A stretch of DNA of 64,000 bases from Adiantum capillus-veneris (Eukaryota > Streptophyta > Polypodiopsida > Polypodiales > Pteridaceae): assembly GCA_014529385.2 (NCBI GenBank), contig CM043969.1, forward strand, positions 15,749,446 to 15,813,445, in the 5' to 3' direction. Numbering within the stretch: the stretch's first letter is position 1; every line of letters starts with the position of its first letter. Below, in pieces: positions 30,071-41,883 of this stretch. The notes under the pieces were generated by a model, which worked only from the letters and a program-made list of their open reading frames with translations, did not search any database and had not been told where the DNA came from. The translations under genes and the position numbers were made by a program.

Positions 30071-31245
30071 TGATGATAGACCGCTTTTGGCATGTACAAA
30101 GTAGCGTTTATATGCATGGTTATATGTACAAAAAGATGTAAATACATGCATTTGGGAGCTTTTCAAAGTGGTTTCAAGTTCGAAAAAAGATGCAACGTGT
30201 ACACATTGTGAATAGGTAGGTTTGCATGCTAGCATTTGGACACATGTACATGCCCGTATAGGGTATCCAGGCCTTGGATATGGATCTTGGTGTCCTCTTT
30301 TGTCTCTAGAGAATGTGTTTGAGCTTTCTAGAATGTAAATAATGCAAGCGACCAATATGGGTACTCTCATCCCCCTCGAGTTTGGGACATGCAGTAACTG
30401 TCTATTTATGGTGCTTGATCTACGGTGATGTGTGCACCACCCTAGAAGTGGTCAAAAATAGAATGAGGGGATGTGGAAAAGTGATTTGGGTATCGAGGAT
30501 CAAGTGTAAAAAATTTGGTGAATTTTGGAGTCCGTTTGGGGTTTTTCCCGTGAAAAATGCCCGCCGCTACCGGGGGTCAAAACTGGCCAAAACTGGGCCA
30601 AAAAGGGTCAAAAAAGGTGTGAAATGGCTTCAAATTGCCACATCACTCACGGTGCCGTGATGTTCCAAGCTGAGGGAGGACTTTGGAAGAGCAATATGAG
30701 CACTTTCACCTCTCTGTGTGTGGGAGGAAGCAGGGTTCCTACAGGTGGTCTAGTGTAGTCCCGTTGCATTTCCGTCCTATTTTCGAGTGTGTGAAGGAAT
30801 GAATGAGAGCTTTCTCTCTTCAATTTTGCACTTGGGAGAGTCTATGGAAGTTATGAGGTTTCCATGGATGTTTCTGTGCAAGGAATTGAGGGAAGAAGGT
30901 GCGGCTTTCTGCAAGACTATGTGACTCTGTATTGGTGCCATTAGGGTTGGCGCTACTCCAAAGAGTCCAACAGAGTGGAATTTGGTGAAGCTTTTGCAAT
31001 GGTTTGAGAGTGGACTTTTGTGGCTGGAGTTTTTGGAATTTTGATGGTTTTTCTTTTATATTTTGGTCACCATCAAGCATGATTTCAAGTGTTGATCACC
31101 TCGACTCACCTTGTAGTGTCTGCGGGCAGGCAAGGGCTTGTAGGTCGAGGCGTTTGGAGTTTCAATTAAGCTTGTGGGTAGGATTTTCAGGGAGCTTTTG
31201 AGTGGTGGTGAGTGAGGTGAGGAATTTAAGTAAATTACTTGTGTT
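30071..31245 (+). repeat. Probable Tat-1 3' LTR
   Basis: Starts TGATGATAGACC after the polypurine tract. No coding sequence is visible. It contains GGGTCAAAACTGGCC-type short repeats near 30575-30620 and a small inverted repeat (CACGG-TG-CCGTG, about 30648-30659). The end is placed only by the start of Gypsy-C1 ORF-X, so it may be off by tens of bases. The partner LTR is outside the window. Confidence 0.45.
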
Positions 31246-31249
31246 GTGT

Positions 31250-31800
31250 TGAGTTGTCTGAGTGTGTGAGTGTGCGGACGAAATCTTTTGCTCCATCCAA
31301 CGTGCCCGCTGTTTTCCTATCTCTTGCCTGCATGGTCATCCCTTCAGTGGGCAATCTGAGTGCCTCCACCACTATTTACTTTGTAATTACAACCTCTACC
31401 TTATTTTCTTGGTTGTCTGAGATTTGGGCAGTTCCATCTTCCTTGATGGTGGACAGAAGCTCGTAAGCTTTCTAAAAGTCTACTCCACAGGGCTCTTGTT
31501 CATAGAGGTGTCGGAGTCCCAACCTACGGTTAACCTCCTTGGTTTCTGGCTTTGCAGCTACATCGTAGACCTCTTTAGGCAAGAGCTGCAACTCCACCGG
31601 ATGCCCTTCTTCACTCTTAAACCTGCCCGTGAAGACCGTGGTGTGGTGTTCTTCTAACTGCTCTTTAGAAAGGTAAGATGCTTTTGCTGCCTTTACTGAC
31701 TCGGGGTCCAGTTGGTATGGGGGCAGTTCTTACAGTTTCTCCTTTTGGTTTAACTTCTTCTTGGCCTTCTCCGTGGCTTGCATTACTCCTGTTCAGTGAA
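31250..31800 (-). pseudogene. ORF-X remnant of Gypsy-C1
   Basis: The minus-strand translation gives SYLSKEQLEEHHTTVFTGRFK, SEEGHPVELQLLPKEV, CGVDF (stop) KAYELLSTIKEDGTAQISD and VVVEALRLPTEG. These align in order with ORF-X of Gypsy-B (VFKDTEGNVIELPMLP, AGVDIKRVWEFVTTIKEDG, VVADALDLSNKG). It contains internal stops and ends at the Tat-1 border. The shared position, downstream of the palindrome array in two families, argues that ORF-X is a standard part of these elements. Function unknown. Confidence 0.55.
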
Positions 31801-31970
31801 TAGAGTGCAAAGTTAGCAGATTTGTCGGATTTTCTCTGGAATGTCCTTTTTGACTGAAATGTTGATAATCTGGTCCAAATTGCTTCAAGTCAATTTTTGA
31901 GCAAGCAAAGATGCATAAAATCATGCAAGGAACAAAGTTGTATGGTCAAAAACAAAAATTTGCAACCAAA

Positions 31971-32386
31971 GTAAATAATCGTGATTATTTACACAGCTAG
32001 AAAAATTTTCAACTTTTTTGCAAACTTGGCTTTATAGGCTTGAATTATGTGCCAATTACATGCTTTGAGGGAAATATGGGCTCATTTGAATGTACAGGGT
32101 GAAAATGGTACCAGAGTTTGGCTTTAGGTCTCTGAAACAGTAGATATAAAGGAAATTTTGAGATTATGAAATCCAAATTGACTCAAAATTGGCTAGTGGG
32201 CTTATCTCAACATGCTCTTTGGATGAATGATGACAAAATATCCAAATTGCCCCATTTTGGCCAAAAAGTAAATAATCACGATTATTAACTTTTCTTCCAA
32301 AATTGACATTTTTTTGCATAGACTAGTTCTAGGCATGGTATAGACCTTGGGTATGAATTATAGATCTTGACATCGCGATTATTTAC
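31971..32386. repeat. Family-C palindromes in the 3' region of Gypsy-C1
   Basis: Consensus: GTAAATAATCG followed by its reverse complement. Copies at 31971-31992 (CGTG core), 32268-32289 (CACG core, right arm slightly changed) and a right half with intact CGCG at 32371-32386. The first two start 297 bp apart. Core changes are transitions within CGCG. Confidence 0.82.
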
Positions 32387-33805
32387 AACAGTGACAAAAA
32401 CTTTGCATTTCACATAAATTTTGACCTAAACATGTTTCATACACCTAATACAAGTCCTAAATTGAATTTGGTCAAGTTTGGTCATGACGGCATCACTTTG
32501 TGCTCTATCAACTCTGAATTCACCATTTTTTGTGATTACTATGTCTGTTAGGTTGGTCGGTCAACTTTGAGGCTTTGGACTTGTCCGTAACATCATCATG
32601 AAGCTACCTGTCCAATTTTGGCTCATTTGGAGTCAGTTTGGCCTCATATATCAAATTTGACGCTTTGTAACCTTTGAGCGGTTTTGCGCTTTTCGAGGGC
32701 TTTACTTGATGGATTTCTCCAAACCAATCATATACATTGTATATGAGCCTCATTAGCAAGCCATCTGTGGGGTCAGGTCGAAATTTTGGCCTTTCCCAAA
32801 AAAACCCTAATTCTCTACTGGGGACCCCCTTGACCCCAGTGGAATGATCATCTAATGGTATGCAATGGTCCTATTATGTTAGGGCATGCTATGGTTCAAA
32901 TTCCATCCGATTTGGTCAAGCTGGCAGGCTGCTATGGTCACTTTTAGGTCGTAGGTCTTCGTGCACTGCTCGGCTTCTAGGGTTTTTTCTAGGGCTTTAG
33001 ACTAGCTACCGGCCGTACAAAATGGATCATTGATTAGTAAGGAACTTACCCCTCATGTCTCGTGTGAGACGGCGTTGAAAAAGGTCAACTGTGGGCTCCG
33101 GAAATGACACGCGAAAGAAGCCGAAATGCTCTCTCTGCAAAGGCTCCAAGTGGAAATGAGGTGGTTTTAGCCTAAGTTGGATATCTATACTTGGACTTCC
33201 TGAAAAAAATTTCCCCAGATTCCCCCATTAGTCCTACTAGGCCGTGAAATCTATGTTAAGTTCAAAAATTTCCAAAATCGGATTCTTATTGCTCATTTTG
33301 CAAGAATTTTGCAAAAGTAGGCTTGGCCGCCTAATTTGGCCTTCCCGCTTTCATCTTCTGATTTCGTTGAATTTTTTTTTTGCTTGTCTCCCTTCTCTTT
33401 CTGATCACCATCGTGTCTTCCATTTTTCCATCTGAGCTTTCCTACTATTTATTATTAATTTTTAAACTTTTGATTTGAAAAAATCAAAGAAAATAGAAAA
33501 ATTCTCTGAAAACCAACTGACAATCCAATAATTAAGAAAATCCCTTGAAAAACACAGCTTTATTGTTTTTTGTTGGATTTCTCCATTTTTAAGCCTCCTT
33601 TTCAACAAAAATGATGAAAAATACCCCAAAAAGGACTATTTTTGATGATTTCTTGATAGTATACACACTATTTACACTCATTGGGAAGATATTATCAGTG
33701 AATTTTCCCTTGTTGATGAATTATAAGGGCATTATTAGGTAATTTTGCAAAAAATCACACGTTAACATGAAACTTTTTCCTCCCCTCTTCAAACATTGCC
33801 CTTAA
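32387..33805 (-). other. Gypsy-C1 3' non-coding tract
   Basis: No supportable gene. A/T-rich, with CTAGGGTTTTT-type patches near 32980-33000. The segment near 33600-33805 is closely matched by the inverted copy in Gypsy-C2 (63830-64000), which confirms that the two elements share their 3' UTR. Confidence 0.55.
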
Positions 33806-34954
33806 TTACTTAGTATTTAGTAGTAACCCTTCCACCCCTCCTAGATGGCGTTCTCCGGGATGGCTACGTACATGGGTCGAACAATTGTGTCTATGCATAG
33901 CCGTGATTGGCTCTACCATGATATGAAGATCAATGCAATTCAACTCAATATGCTGTGCACGAGCTGGGTCTTGAGTAAATAACTCAAGGGTTTCTGATGT
34001 CGAGGTTTTCTGTTGATGTCTTTCAAAGAGAAAATCTTGTAGCCTTTGTGATCTCTGTTTGATAGTACCATCAGGGTGTTTAAGCATGCTGATTGCTTGA
34101 GCTGTTCGGAGCACTTTAGACGGTTGTCGAACGTTTTCTCGCCATTGGTAGCTTGGTCTGCTTGGTGCATGGTTTTTGAGAGTTTGTTGATACTTAACTC
34201 GCCACTGTTTGATTGGTTTCACGTTGTGTGGAGAAGATAAGTGCTCCTTTTTCTTCCAAACCTTTTTCATGTTTGGTTCCTTGTTCATAGATGCTCGATT
34301 CTGTGCTCGAATCCTTGGAACCGTCTTCTGTTTTTTTGGTGAAATTTTAGGCACCCAGATCTGATTTGGTTTATCCACAAGTTGTGCCTTTGGTACCCAA
34401 ATTTTCCTGACTCCTTGCATGCTACTTGTAGCATTTGTTTGTCGAGGGGATGGAGAAGGTTTACTTCGTGGATTGGTCTTCAGATTGCATCCTTTCCATT
34501 CCCCTTTGCTTGGTGCAATAGGAACTATGAGTTGCCCTCCTTTAAGTGATAACTTTAGCTGATTCGTATCCCAATCTGATACTGCTTTGTATGTACGCAT
34601 CCAAGGAATGCAAAGAATCATCGTCTCATTCATGTGTTCATCTGGCAAGCATACAAACTGATGCGGACATGAGCATCCATGTACTACCACGTTCAAGTTG
34701 ACTACTCCCAATGTTGGATTTGGGTTCTTGTTGCATCCTTTGATTGTCGTTATTCCTACGGTCAATGCTTGACTTGTTGCCTTCTTGTAGGTGGAATAAC
34801 TGACTGCATTCACTCTAGCTCCTGTGTCTACCAAAGCATTGGTGCTATGATTGTTGAGTTGTACTTTGATGCGGAGATCCATTCCATCTAACCAGTCGTC
34901 ATTTGCTGAAACTGAGTCTTTAGGTAATTTCCATTGTTGATCATCTAGTTCCAA
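33806..34954 (-). pseudogene. Gypsy-C1 second protease (PR2) and IWVPK tail
   Basis: A 382-codon open frame. Residues 24-140 (DNA about 34535-34885) form a retropepsin-like domain: MDLRIKVQLNNHSTNALV, then DTGARVNAVSYSTYKKA with Asp43, and the second motif MILCIPWMR, where Cys replaces the expected Gly (Gypsy-C2 keeps ILGIPWM). The tail carries IWVPK twice (184-188 and 198-202), many Lys/Trp/Pro residues, and ends CIDLHIMVEP, MHRHNCSTHVRSHPGERH and LGGVEG, a C-terminus conserved with C2 and B. The frame overlaps the preceding integrase segment by 10 nt in another frame, so it is detached from pol by an indel. The Met at 34954 is internal to the original pol. Its role could be processing, binding or regulation of PR1. 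Confidence 0.75.
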
Positions 34955-35328
34955 GTGCTGATGGGAATCGGTATCTGATGATTCTTGAGAGCATCTTTAC
35001 GCTTGAGCACCCGAAGTCTATCTTTCTCCTGGGCTTCATCAATAACATGCTGTCGCTTCATCTTCCTTTGTTTGGCTACATGAATTCTCTCTAGCAATTC
35101 ATTGGTTAGTGGCAAATTGTATTTCTTTAAACGACATCCACTAATCCAATTAGCCATTGGTTCACCATCTATGGTTGATAATTTTACTGCTCCACTTGGA
35201 GATACATCTTCGATGATAAATGGTCCATTTCCCTTTTTGTTAAACTTGGGAATGTGTTGCTTAAGGGAATAGACTAGAACTAAGTTCCCTTTCTTGAAAA
35301 TTTTGGTGATTAAGTGGGAATCAAAAAA
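34955..35328 (-). pseudogene. Gypsy-C1 integrase C-terminal domain
   Basis: After a stop at the end of the core the minus strand encodes GNLVLVYSLKQHIPKF, NKKGNGPFIIEDVSPSGAV (GPF module) and, from 35157, MANWISGCRLKKYNLPL, followed by a charged linker (KRQHVIDEAQEKDRLRV). It aligns with Gypsy-B RGMGPFVISDLSQSGAV and NWISGCRLKKYH. It leads into PR2 after a frame change. Confidence 0.72.
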
Positions 35329-35997
35329 CTATTTTTGTTTCCTCTTTTGTGCATAGATATGAGCTAGAGCAGTTAGCCTTTGCTCGTCTAGCTTTTCCAA
35401 ATCTTCAAGTCTTTCTGACAATTCATGTCCAGTCCATTCAAGAGTTTGTGCTACCCTTAATGTTGGCAATAGAAATTCTATTGGCAGTATGACATCAAGA
35501 CCATAAACAAGGTTAAAGGGTGTAGCATTTGAAGCCGTTTTGAATGAAACTCGATAAGCCCATAGAGCAGCATGGAGATTCATTTCCCAGTTTGTCCTTC
35601 CTGAACTAACCACTTTGGTTAGTACCGAGCTAAGAATTTTATTTGTATGCTCATCTTGTTTGTTTGCTTGTGGGTGATAGGGTGCTGATTTGTTATGGAT
35701 AACCATAAACTCATTAAGCAAATACTCTATTATCTCATTGAGGAAATGAGTTTCCCGATCACTGACAATCTCTATTGGAAGTCCATACCTTAGGAATACA
35801 TACTCATATAAGAATGCAGCAGTGGTTTTGGTATCATTCTTTTGGGTTGCTTTAGCCTCGGCCCACTTGGTCAAATAGTCCGTAGCTACAATGATATAGT
35901 GAGCTTGGGTTCTATAAGCAGGTGGCTGTATCGGTCCAACAAAATCTATACCCCATTTTGTGAAGGCTCTAGCCCCCATCATTGGTTTCAAAGTCAT
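35329..35997 (-). pseudogene. Gypsy-C1 integrase catalytic core
   Basis: A 222-codon frame with KWGIDFVGPIQPP, ATDYLTKWAEAKATQK (first Asp), IVSDRETHFLNE (second Asp) and SAPYHPQANKQDEHTNK (Glu region, changed from the usual NGQAE). Downstream are WAYRVSFKTASNATPFNLVYG and the basic RLTALAHIYAQKRKQK. It ends at a stop. The core is recognisable, but the altered third-acid motif casts doubt on activity. Confidence 0.8.
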
Positions 35998-35999
35998 GT

Positions 36000-36630
36000 T
36001 GTCTACTCGTGTTGGAATTTTTGCTTGTTGACAAGCATCACACCTTCAAACATATTCTTTGGCATCTGTAAAAAGTGTTGGCCACCATATGCCTGCCATC
36101 AAGATTGCTCTTGCGGTGATCTCACTAAAAAAGTGACCTCCAGCTAATCCAACATGTGCTTGTTCTATAATAGGAATATACTCATTTTCATTTGCAAAAG
36201 GATAAAAATATTGATCTTTACCTCTCCGATACAATTGGTTCCCAATGAGAGCATAGTCTCTTGCTTCCATTTCAATTGCTCTTTGACGGCGTTTACTCAT
36301 ATCCTCATGAAATGTTCGGTTCGATAAGTAAGTAATCAAATAGTTACTCCACTTAGGAACAGGTGACATTTGAAACAATGTTACATGAGGAATGGGTGGT
36401 TGTTTCTGACATTGAGGGCAATCTTTTACAAAGGATCAAACATCTCTTCTCATAGTCGGCCAAAATACTCCAAGTCTTAAGATTCTTTGCATAGTTTGGT
36501 CTTCCGCAAAGTGAAGTCCTACTATGGTAACATGTACTTGACTTAGGTATTGATCCCTTTCTTCAGGGTTAATATATAAAAACAATATCCCATCTCAATT
36601 TCTTTTATATAGACTCCTAGATAGTAATTA
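36000..36630 (-). pseudogene. Gypsy-C1 tandem HHCC modules before integrase
   Basis: Module 1 (about 36390-36600): INPEERDQYL, HVTIVGLH, LRLGVFWPTMRRDV, CPQC. It carries a TGA at about 36437. Module 2 (36378 to about 36010): PVPKWSNYLITYL, DYALIGNQLYRRGKD, HVGLAGGH, GIWWPTLFTDA, then CDAC. Both fit H-x6-H ... C-x2-C with a (W/F)WP between. The order and spacing match Gypsy-B, so the duplication predates the split of the two families. Confidence 0.75.
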
Positions 36631-38460
36631 TTACATAGCCGATTGCTCAATTAAATCAACTATGATAGAAAGTGGTGAATCCACTTGAGCTATTGTCATT
36701 AATGACACAATTTTTTCCGACCATCTAGGTATCATTTCCATGGAGAACAAATAGGCATCTGGTAGATCACCATCTACCCCTTTAGGTGATTTCCCTGAAA
36801 CAATCCTGGACAAATGATCTACTCGTTGATGTGTAGTGCCTTTTTTTACAACCACAATGAAATCAAATTCCAGAAGAATGATGAACCATCTCACTATTCT
36901 TCCTGTGCTGCATGGCTTGTTGACCAAATATAACAAATCTTGGTGATCCACAAAGAACACAAACTTGTTGACCAATAGGTAATGTCTATACTTTTTAACG
37001 GCATAGATCATTACTAGTCCTTCTCTTTTAGTGGTGGTGTAATTCTTTTCTTCCATATTCAATTGTCGGCTAGCATAAGAAATAAGAAAGTCAATATTCC
37101 CATCTCCTGGCTGGGCTAGTATACAACCAATAGCAAAGTTTGAAGCATCTACGTGTACGTGGAATACCTTATCCCAATCGGGTGCTTTCAATATTGGAGC
37201 TGAGGTGAGAGCTTGCTTAAGCTTCATGAAGGATTCTTCACATGCCTCAGTCCATTCAAAGTGTGTAATCAAGCTATACATGGATTTTGCAATTATAGCA
37301 TACATGTAGATGAACCGTCGATAATATCCACAGTGTCCCATGAAGGCTTGTACCTCTTTAATTGTTGTTGGTCTAGGCAAATCAGCAATGACATGAATCT
37401 TTTCAATATCGGTAGCTATGCCATTTTTAGACACTATGTGTCCAAGGCTTTTCCCTTGTCTTCCCATGCAGTTTTCCGGGTTTAAGCAAATCCTATAAAG
37501 TCTACATTTCTTGAATACCTTTTTGAGGTGTTCAAAATGATCAGCTCGGATTGACGAATGTACACATAAATCATCCATGTATACTTCCAAAAATTTCCGA
37601 AGATAATCTTTGAAAGCATGGCTCATCAATCTCTGAAATGTGGCTGGAGCATTAGTTAACCCAAATGGCATAACCCGATAGGCAAATATACCCCATTCTG
37701 TTGCAAAAGCAGTTTTATGCTGATCTTTTGGGTCAACCAAAAGTTGATTGTATCCCGAAAAGCCATCTAAGAAGCTGTAAGCTTCTTTTCCTGCCACTCG
37801 TTCTAAAACGTGCTCCGTTATCGGAAGAAGAAAGTTGTCTCTAATGGTAGCTGCATTCACTTTCTTGAGATTAACACACACTCGTAATTTCCCATTCTTC
37901 TTAGGTACTACCACAATTGGGGACACCCAATCAGTGTGTTCAATTTCGTAAATGAATTCAGCTTCCTTTAGTTTTTCAATCTCTTCTTTGATCTTCCTGG
38001 AAAATGTTTTGTTATAAGTGTATGGTCTTTGTTTACTTGGTTTCACATCATCTCTCATGGGTATGGTATGCTGGCAGATTTCTGAATCAACACCCTTGAG
38101 ATCCTTGTAAGACCAAGCAAAGATATCCCGGTATTCCTTTAACAAGCTTAGCAAAAGCTTTTCTTCTTCTTTTGTTAGGTCATTTGCAATGTAAGCCGGT
38201 CTAGGCTCTTCTTCTGGTTTAGCCAAGTCTACCCTTTTAGCGGTTTCAGGGCCTTCGTAAGACTTGCTTTGTTTTTATAATTCCCTAGCCGGTTGTTCGA
38301 TTATGATTTTCCGATCTTGGAGAGTATACTTTTTGTAATGTGATGGAACATGCATTACATCCTTACCATCCTCTTTCGTGGTTTCCATTTCGGTGGTGTA
38401 TATCTCCTTTAGAGCTTTTTTCAACTCTTGATATTTCTTTTTCCGCTTGACTCTCGTCAT
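36631..38460 (-). pseudogene. pol: Gypsy-C1 reverse transcriptase and RNase H
   Basis: The frame 38226-36631 (531 codons) is preceded in the same frame by 38460-38275, separated by one stop (after IIIEQPAREL). RT motifs: WVSPIVVVPKKNGKLRVCV, LDGFSGYNQ, MPFGLTNAPATFQRL and YMDD (residues 216-219 of the longer segment). RNase H: HVHVDASNFAIGCILAQPG, TTKREGLVMIYAVKKYRHY, FVDHQDLLYLVNK. After RNase H comes GVDGDLPDAYLFSMEMIPRWSEKIVS, the start of the zinc-finger module. The catalytic Asp pair is intact, unlike Gypsy-B. Confidence 0.87.
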
Positions 38461-39123
38461 GAGTGGTTTTTTATCCTGATGTTATTCGTGAGTGCCCTTC
38501 CTTGTTTTTCTCAATGTCTGAGACATTTTTGAGTTTCCGTTTGAAGGATATCTACAAGTTATTTTGTCCTTGACACAATCATTAGCATCTATCTGCATCA
38601 GGAATTGTGTTTTACTGGAGACTGATGGCATAGGTCATGCTTTCACATTTTTAGTGTCTCTCTTTCTTCTATACCATTTTTGTCTTCTTGATTTCTGGTT
38701 TGGAAAGTCAAAAAACTTTTCCTCCCTTCCCCTTAAGAGTAGTTGAGCTCTCGTATGTTCTTTTTCGGATCCCGAATCTTCGGAGGTAGCTGAGTGTTCA
38801 TCCAACTCATTGGTTGCATCGTAATAGAGGTCAAAAATAACTTGTTGAGATTTCATCAAGTCCTTTGTTTCCTCATCCTTGTTTTCAATGTTAAGGACTG
38901 ACATCATTTGGATGGGAATTATGTCGTAACAATCCTCATTGCAAAATTGAGTAGGCATAGATGTGTTCACGCATACATCCATTGTCGCTAAGATTTGAGT
39001 CCACTCGAATGGTTTGAATAAATGATCTGGAAAGGGTTCAGGTATGTAGGCTTCGTCTGTACAGTCCCTTTCTAGGATACATTTCTCTCGTCTTAAGCTT
39101 CTATTTTCTGAAGCTCCGCACAT
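38461..39123 (-). pseudogene. Gypsy-C1 PR1-RT linker
   Basis: The frame 39123-38635 gives MCGASENRSLRREKCILERD, FKPFEWTQILATMDVCVNTS and CNEDCYDIIPIQMMSV. These align with the region after PR1 in Gypsy-B (MCGASHFGSLRREDCFLERA, LEPLEWKHILATLDVY). After a stop it continues in the same frame (FLMQIDANDCVKDKITC) to the RT segment, so PR1 and RT share one frame here. Confidence 0.7.
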
Positions 39124-40098
39124 CTAAAGAGGAGTGTCTTTGTTTAGCCAAGATGGAAGTTTAGTTTTAGCCAAAGAGACTGAATCAAACTCTTGGATGG
39201 GTGGTTTCAAGACGTCTGTATAGGTGTGGTCTTTTAGATTGACTCTTGTTATAGATCCCACCTGCTTCAAGTACAGATAGTCATTTTGCCAATCTTGGAT
39301 AAGCTGTACCTGTTGCATGAAAGGTATTCCCAATATGATTTCATAGTTGAGTTTTATTCCATAGTCTACTGTGGCAAAAGTGTGTTGATATTCAATTCCA
39401 CAGGAGTTGACTATCACGTTTTCTAGTAGCCCTAGTGGTCTTTCAATGTGTCTGTCAGCCAACTACAATTTCATTCACGTGTGTCTAATGGCTGGCTATC
39501 CCTAGGATTCACATACTGCTTTAGTGGCTATGGCTATGCCAGCTCCACTATCTAGTATTTCCATGGTTTCAATGTCATTATACATCACTGGGAGGGTAGT
39601 GTTTCCTTCTTCCCCTTCATAATATTCTCCGACCTTGTTCATGGGAACTCATTGAATCTCTTTGTATTCCGTTTCATTTTTCGAGTTTCCCAGATTCTTA
39701 GAGATTAACCCCGTTATCCCCACCTTTTCTAGGGTTTTTTGTAAATCATTCCATAAGTATGGCCTGAGTTTCAACAGTTCTCCCAAAGTAAGAGTGCATT
39801 GGATAGGTGTAGACATGATTGAATGAATGTTGTCTACTTCTAGGGTTTGTTTGGCTCTTTTGACTTGAGTGATTTTGCAAACGATAGATTCATCTTCGTT
39901 ATCTCCCAAGTAGGAAGGTAATGTTTTTAATGTCATTGGTTTAGATATCCCTGAAGCCTCTGATCCGCAATCCTCGTATAAGGAATGTATATCCATGTTT
40001 ATATTAGATGGTAGGTTATCCAACCAGACTTCCTCTATAGGAGTCGACTTTAAAGTTAGGCTCCCATCATTGATCTCTCGTAACTTTTCCCATAAGTG
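39124..40098 (-). pseudogene. Gypsy-C1 protease PR1, broken
   Basis: Segments 40023-39649 (LKTLPSYLGDNEDESIVCKIT, QCTLTLGELLKLRPYLW) and 39462-39124. Between them the catalytic region reads MEILDSGAGIAIATKAV followed by several stops. The second segment has ADRHIERPLGLLENVIV, HTFATVDYGIKLNYEIILGIPFMQQV. The DSG and ILG motifs are present, but the frame between them is destroyed. Confidence 0.75.
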
Positions 40099-41883
40099 TC
40101 ATGGCCAGTCTTCCTCTACAAATGGAATTCCATCTAAGGCATCTTCACTGTCCGGCACTATGAGCTCTGGTTCATTTTTTTCAAGGTGGGGTTCTGCCAC
40201 CACATCGGATTTTGCTTTCGTTTCTTCTACTGCAAGCTCTTTCGGGTTTGCAATACTTTCAAGCTTGGGTTTCTGCTTATCCAACATTTCCTGTGTGATT
40301 CTTACCAAATTTTGATAAGCTTCCAGCTTAGCTGCTTCCATGTCTGGAGATGAATAGTTTTTCCATTTGTTTTCCATATTTTGGCCCGCTTCAAGTCCTG
40401 CTTGGTAGGCTTCCAAGGAGGCATTGATAGGCTCAAAAAGTTTATCAACTAGAATGGATCCTCCCAATTTGACGGTTGTTTCCTTGAATTCACTGCCAGT
40501 TTCTTTCGACTTATCCTGGGCTAGAGTTTTTGCTCTCTCTTTTTTTTCAACCCATTGTTTTTGTTTTCTCATCTCATATCTTTTTCTTCTGCTCCTTTTG
40601 ATTCTTTGAGAAGAAACTTTCGTGTTCTCCAAATCATCAGAGGAATGGTGTTTCTTTTTCTTTGCTTGAGATCTAGTGATTACCTTGATTGGAACAATCA
40701 GCTCGCTCTCTGATGAGCTACTAGGTATCACTTGGACTACGTTTACTACAGTTTTTTCCTTGTTCAAAGGATTCTTAGGAAAATCTTCCGGAAAGTGTCC
40801 TCCCTTTTTGCAACATTGTATGCAATAGGCTTCAATTGGTTTGAGATTTTTGTCAGGCTCTAGACATTCGTTCTTCAAATGGTCATCAGCACCACAGTTA
40901 TGACAATTTCCTGTTTTGGGCTTCATCATGGGTCTTCCCATGGGAGATCTGACACCTTGATTAGCTACATAATACATTGGTGCAAGCTCTCGTGGAGCAT
41001 AACTCATGGTTTCCTCCATTGGTGGTGGTTGTGGACTATACCAATCTCCCTCTACCATTACTGTAGATGGACTAGGCTCCACATAGGTTGTAACAGGCAC
41101 TAATGCTTGTTCATCTATGACTCCTTCTGAGTGCATGTACTTTACAAACACCGCATTATGTCCTGTATAAGGAGGTTGTTGTCCCCAAAACATGTTGAGG
41201 TCTCTCCATACCCATTGGTGGTCTTTGAACTTGAGCCATATTAGGTTGATATCTGTACATGGATTCTCCTTGTGGCCTCATGGGCATGTACTGAACATTC
41301 CCATCATACTTTCGTCTGAAGTAGCACTCGTGGGTCTCGTGGTTGGTCCACTTACCCTCGATTTCACACCATTTTTGTGGCCTAATTGGTTGTCCTTGTG
41401 GGGATATCCCCTGCCCTGGTCCTCTCGTAGGTTCTTTTTGCATATTGTTCATCATGTCATTCATTCTTTTTAGCATATCTTCTATGGATGAGAGTGGTGC
41501 CGCAACAGCCGTTCCCACTTGTGCTGGTTTTGTGGATACAATCTTCTCTCTTTGGTTATCCTTAGGGACGTCCTCTTCATTGAAGATCTCACAATTGTCT
41601 CCTAGGTCGATAGCATCAGACACACATGCCTCTAGGGTTGTATGCTTTTTACTATAGAGTATAGCATGAAGTTCTTTGTTTATAAATCCCTCCAGAAACA
41701 ATGAGACAAGTCGCTCTTCTGCAGGTATCTCCATCTCTAAGCATCTGGCAATGTATTGTTTCATTCGAGTTGCACAATCCCTAACAGACTCACCATGTTT
41801 CTGTTTAAAGCTATAGATTTGAGCTACCATATTATATTTAATCCCCGTTTTAGAACAAGCAAATATAATTCCTTGAGCTAATG
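40099..41883 (-). pseudogene. gag: Gypsy-C1 gag, second part (left of TRG-1)
   Basis: Two overlapping frames. 41896-41156 (its first residues are encoded by the TRG-1 LTR) has the end of the capsid domain: TGIKYNMVAQIYSFKQKHG, ATRMKQYIARCLEMEIPAEE. 41193-40099 has a CCHC knuckle CHNCGADDHLKNEC, a Cys-rich YCIQCCKKGGHFPEDF, a basic stretch and a linker with GGSILVDKLFEPINASLEAY. A 1-nt shift separates them. It continues 50318-51481 across the TRG-1 insertion. Confidence 0.82.

Larger units (their letters stand above)
27088..31245 (+). mobile_element. Tat-1: 3' half of a dual-RNase-H Ty3/gypsy element
   Basis: Plus-strand order: RT (starting mid-domain), degenerate gypsy RNase H, a second RNase H of the plant/archaeal type, integrase, polypurine tract and a probable 3' LTR. 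The dual RNase H marks the Tat/Ogre lineage, distinct from the single-RH A/B/C elements here. The 5' half is missing: the RT begins right after Gypsy-B's LTR (restored across Copia-1), so it was probably separated by insertion of Gypsy-B and should lie left of the window. The right boundary (about 31245) is where ORF-X of Gypsy-C1 begins and is approximate. Confidence 0.78.

Noticed and set aside
30648-30659. CACGGTGCCGTG inverted repeat in the probable Tat-1 LTR as a fourth family palindrome
   Set aside because: A single short copy with an asymmetric centre and no CGCG; expected by chance at this length.
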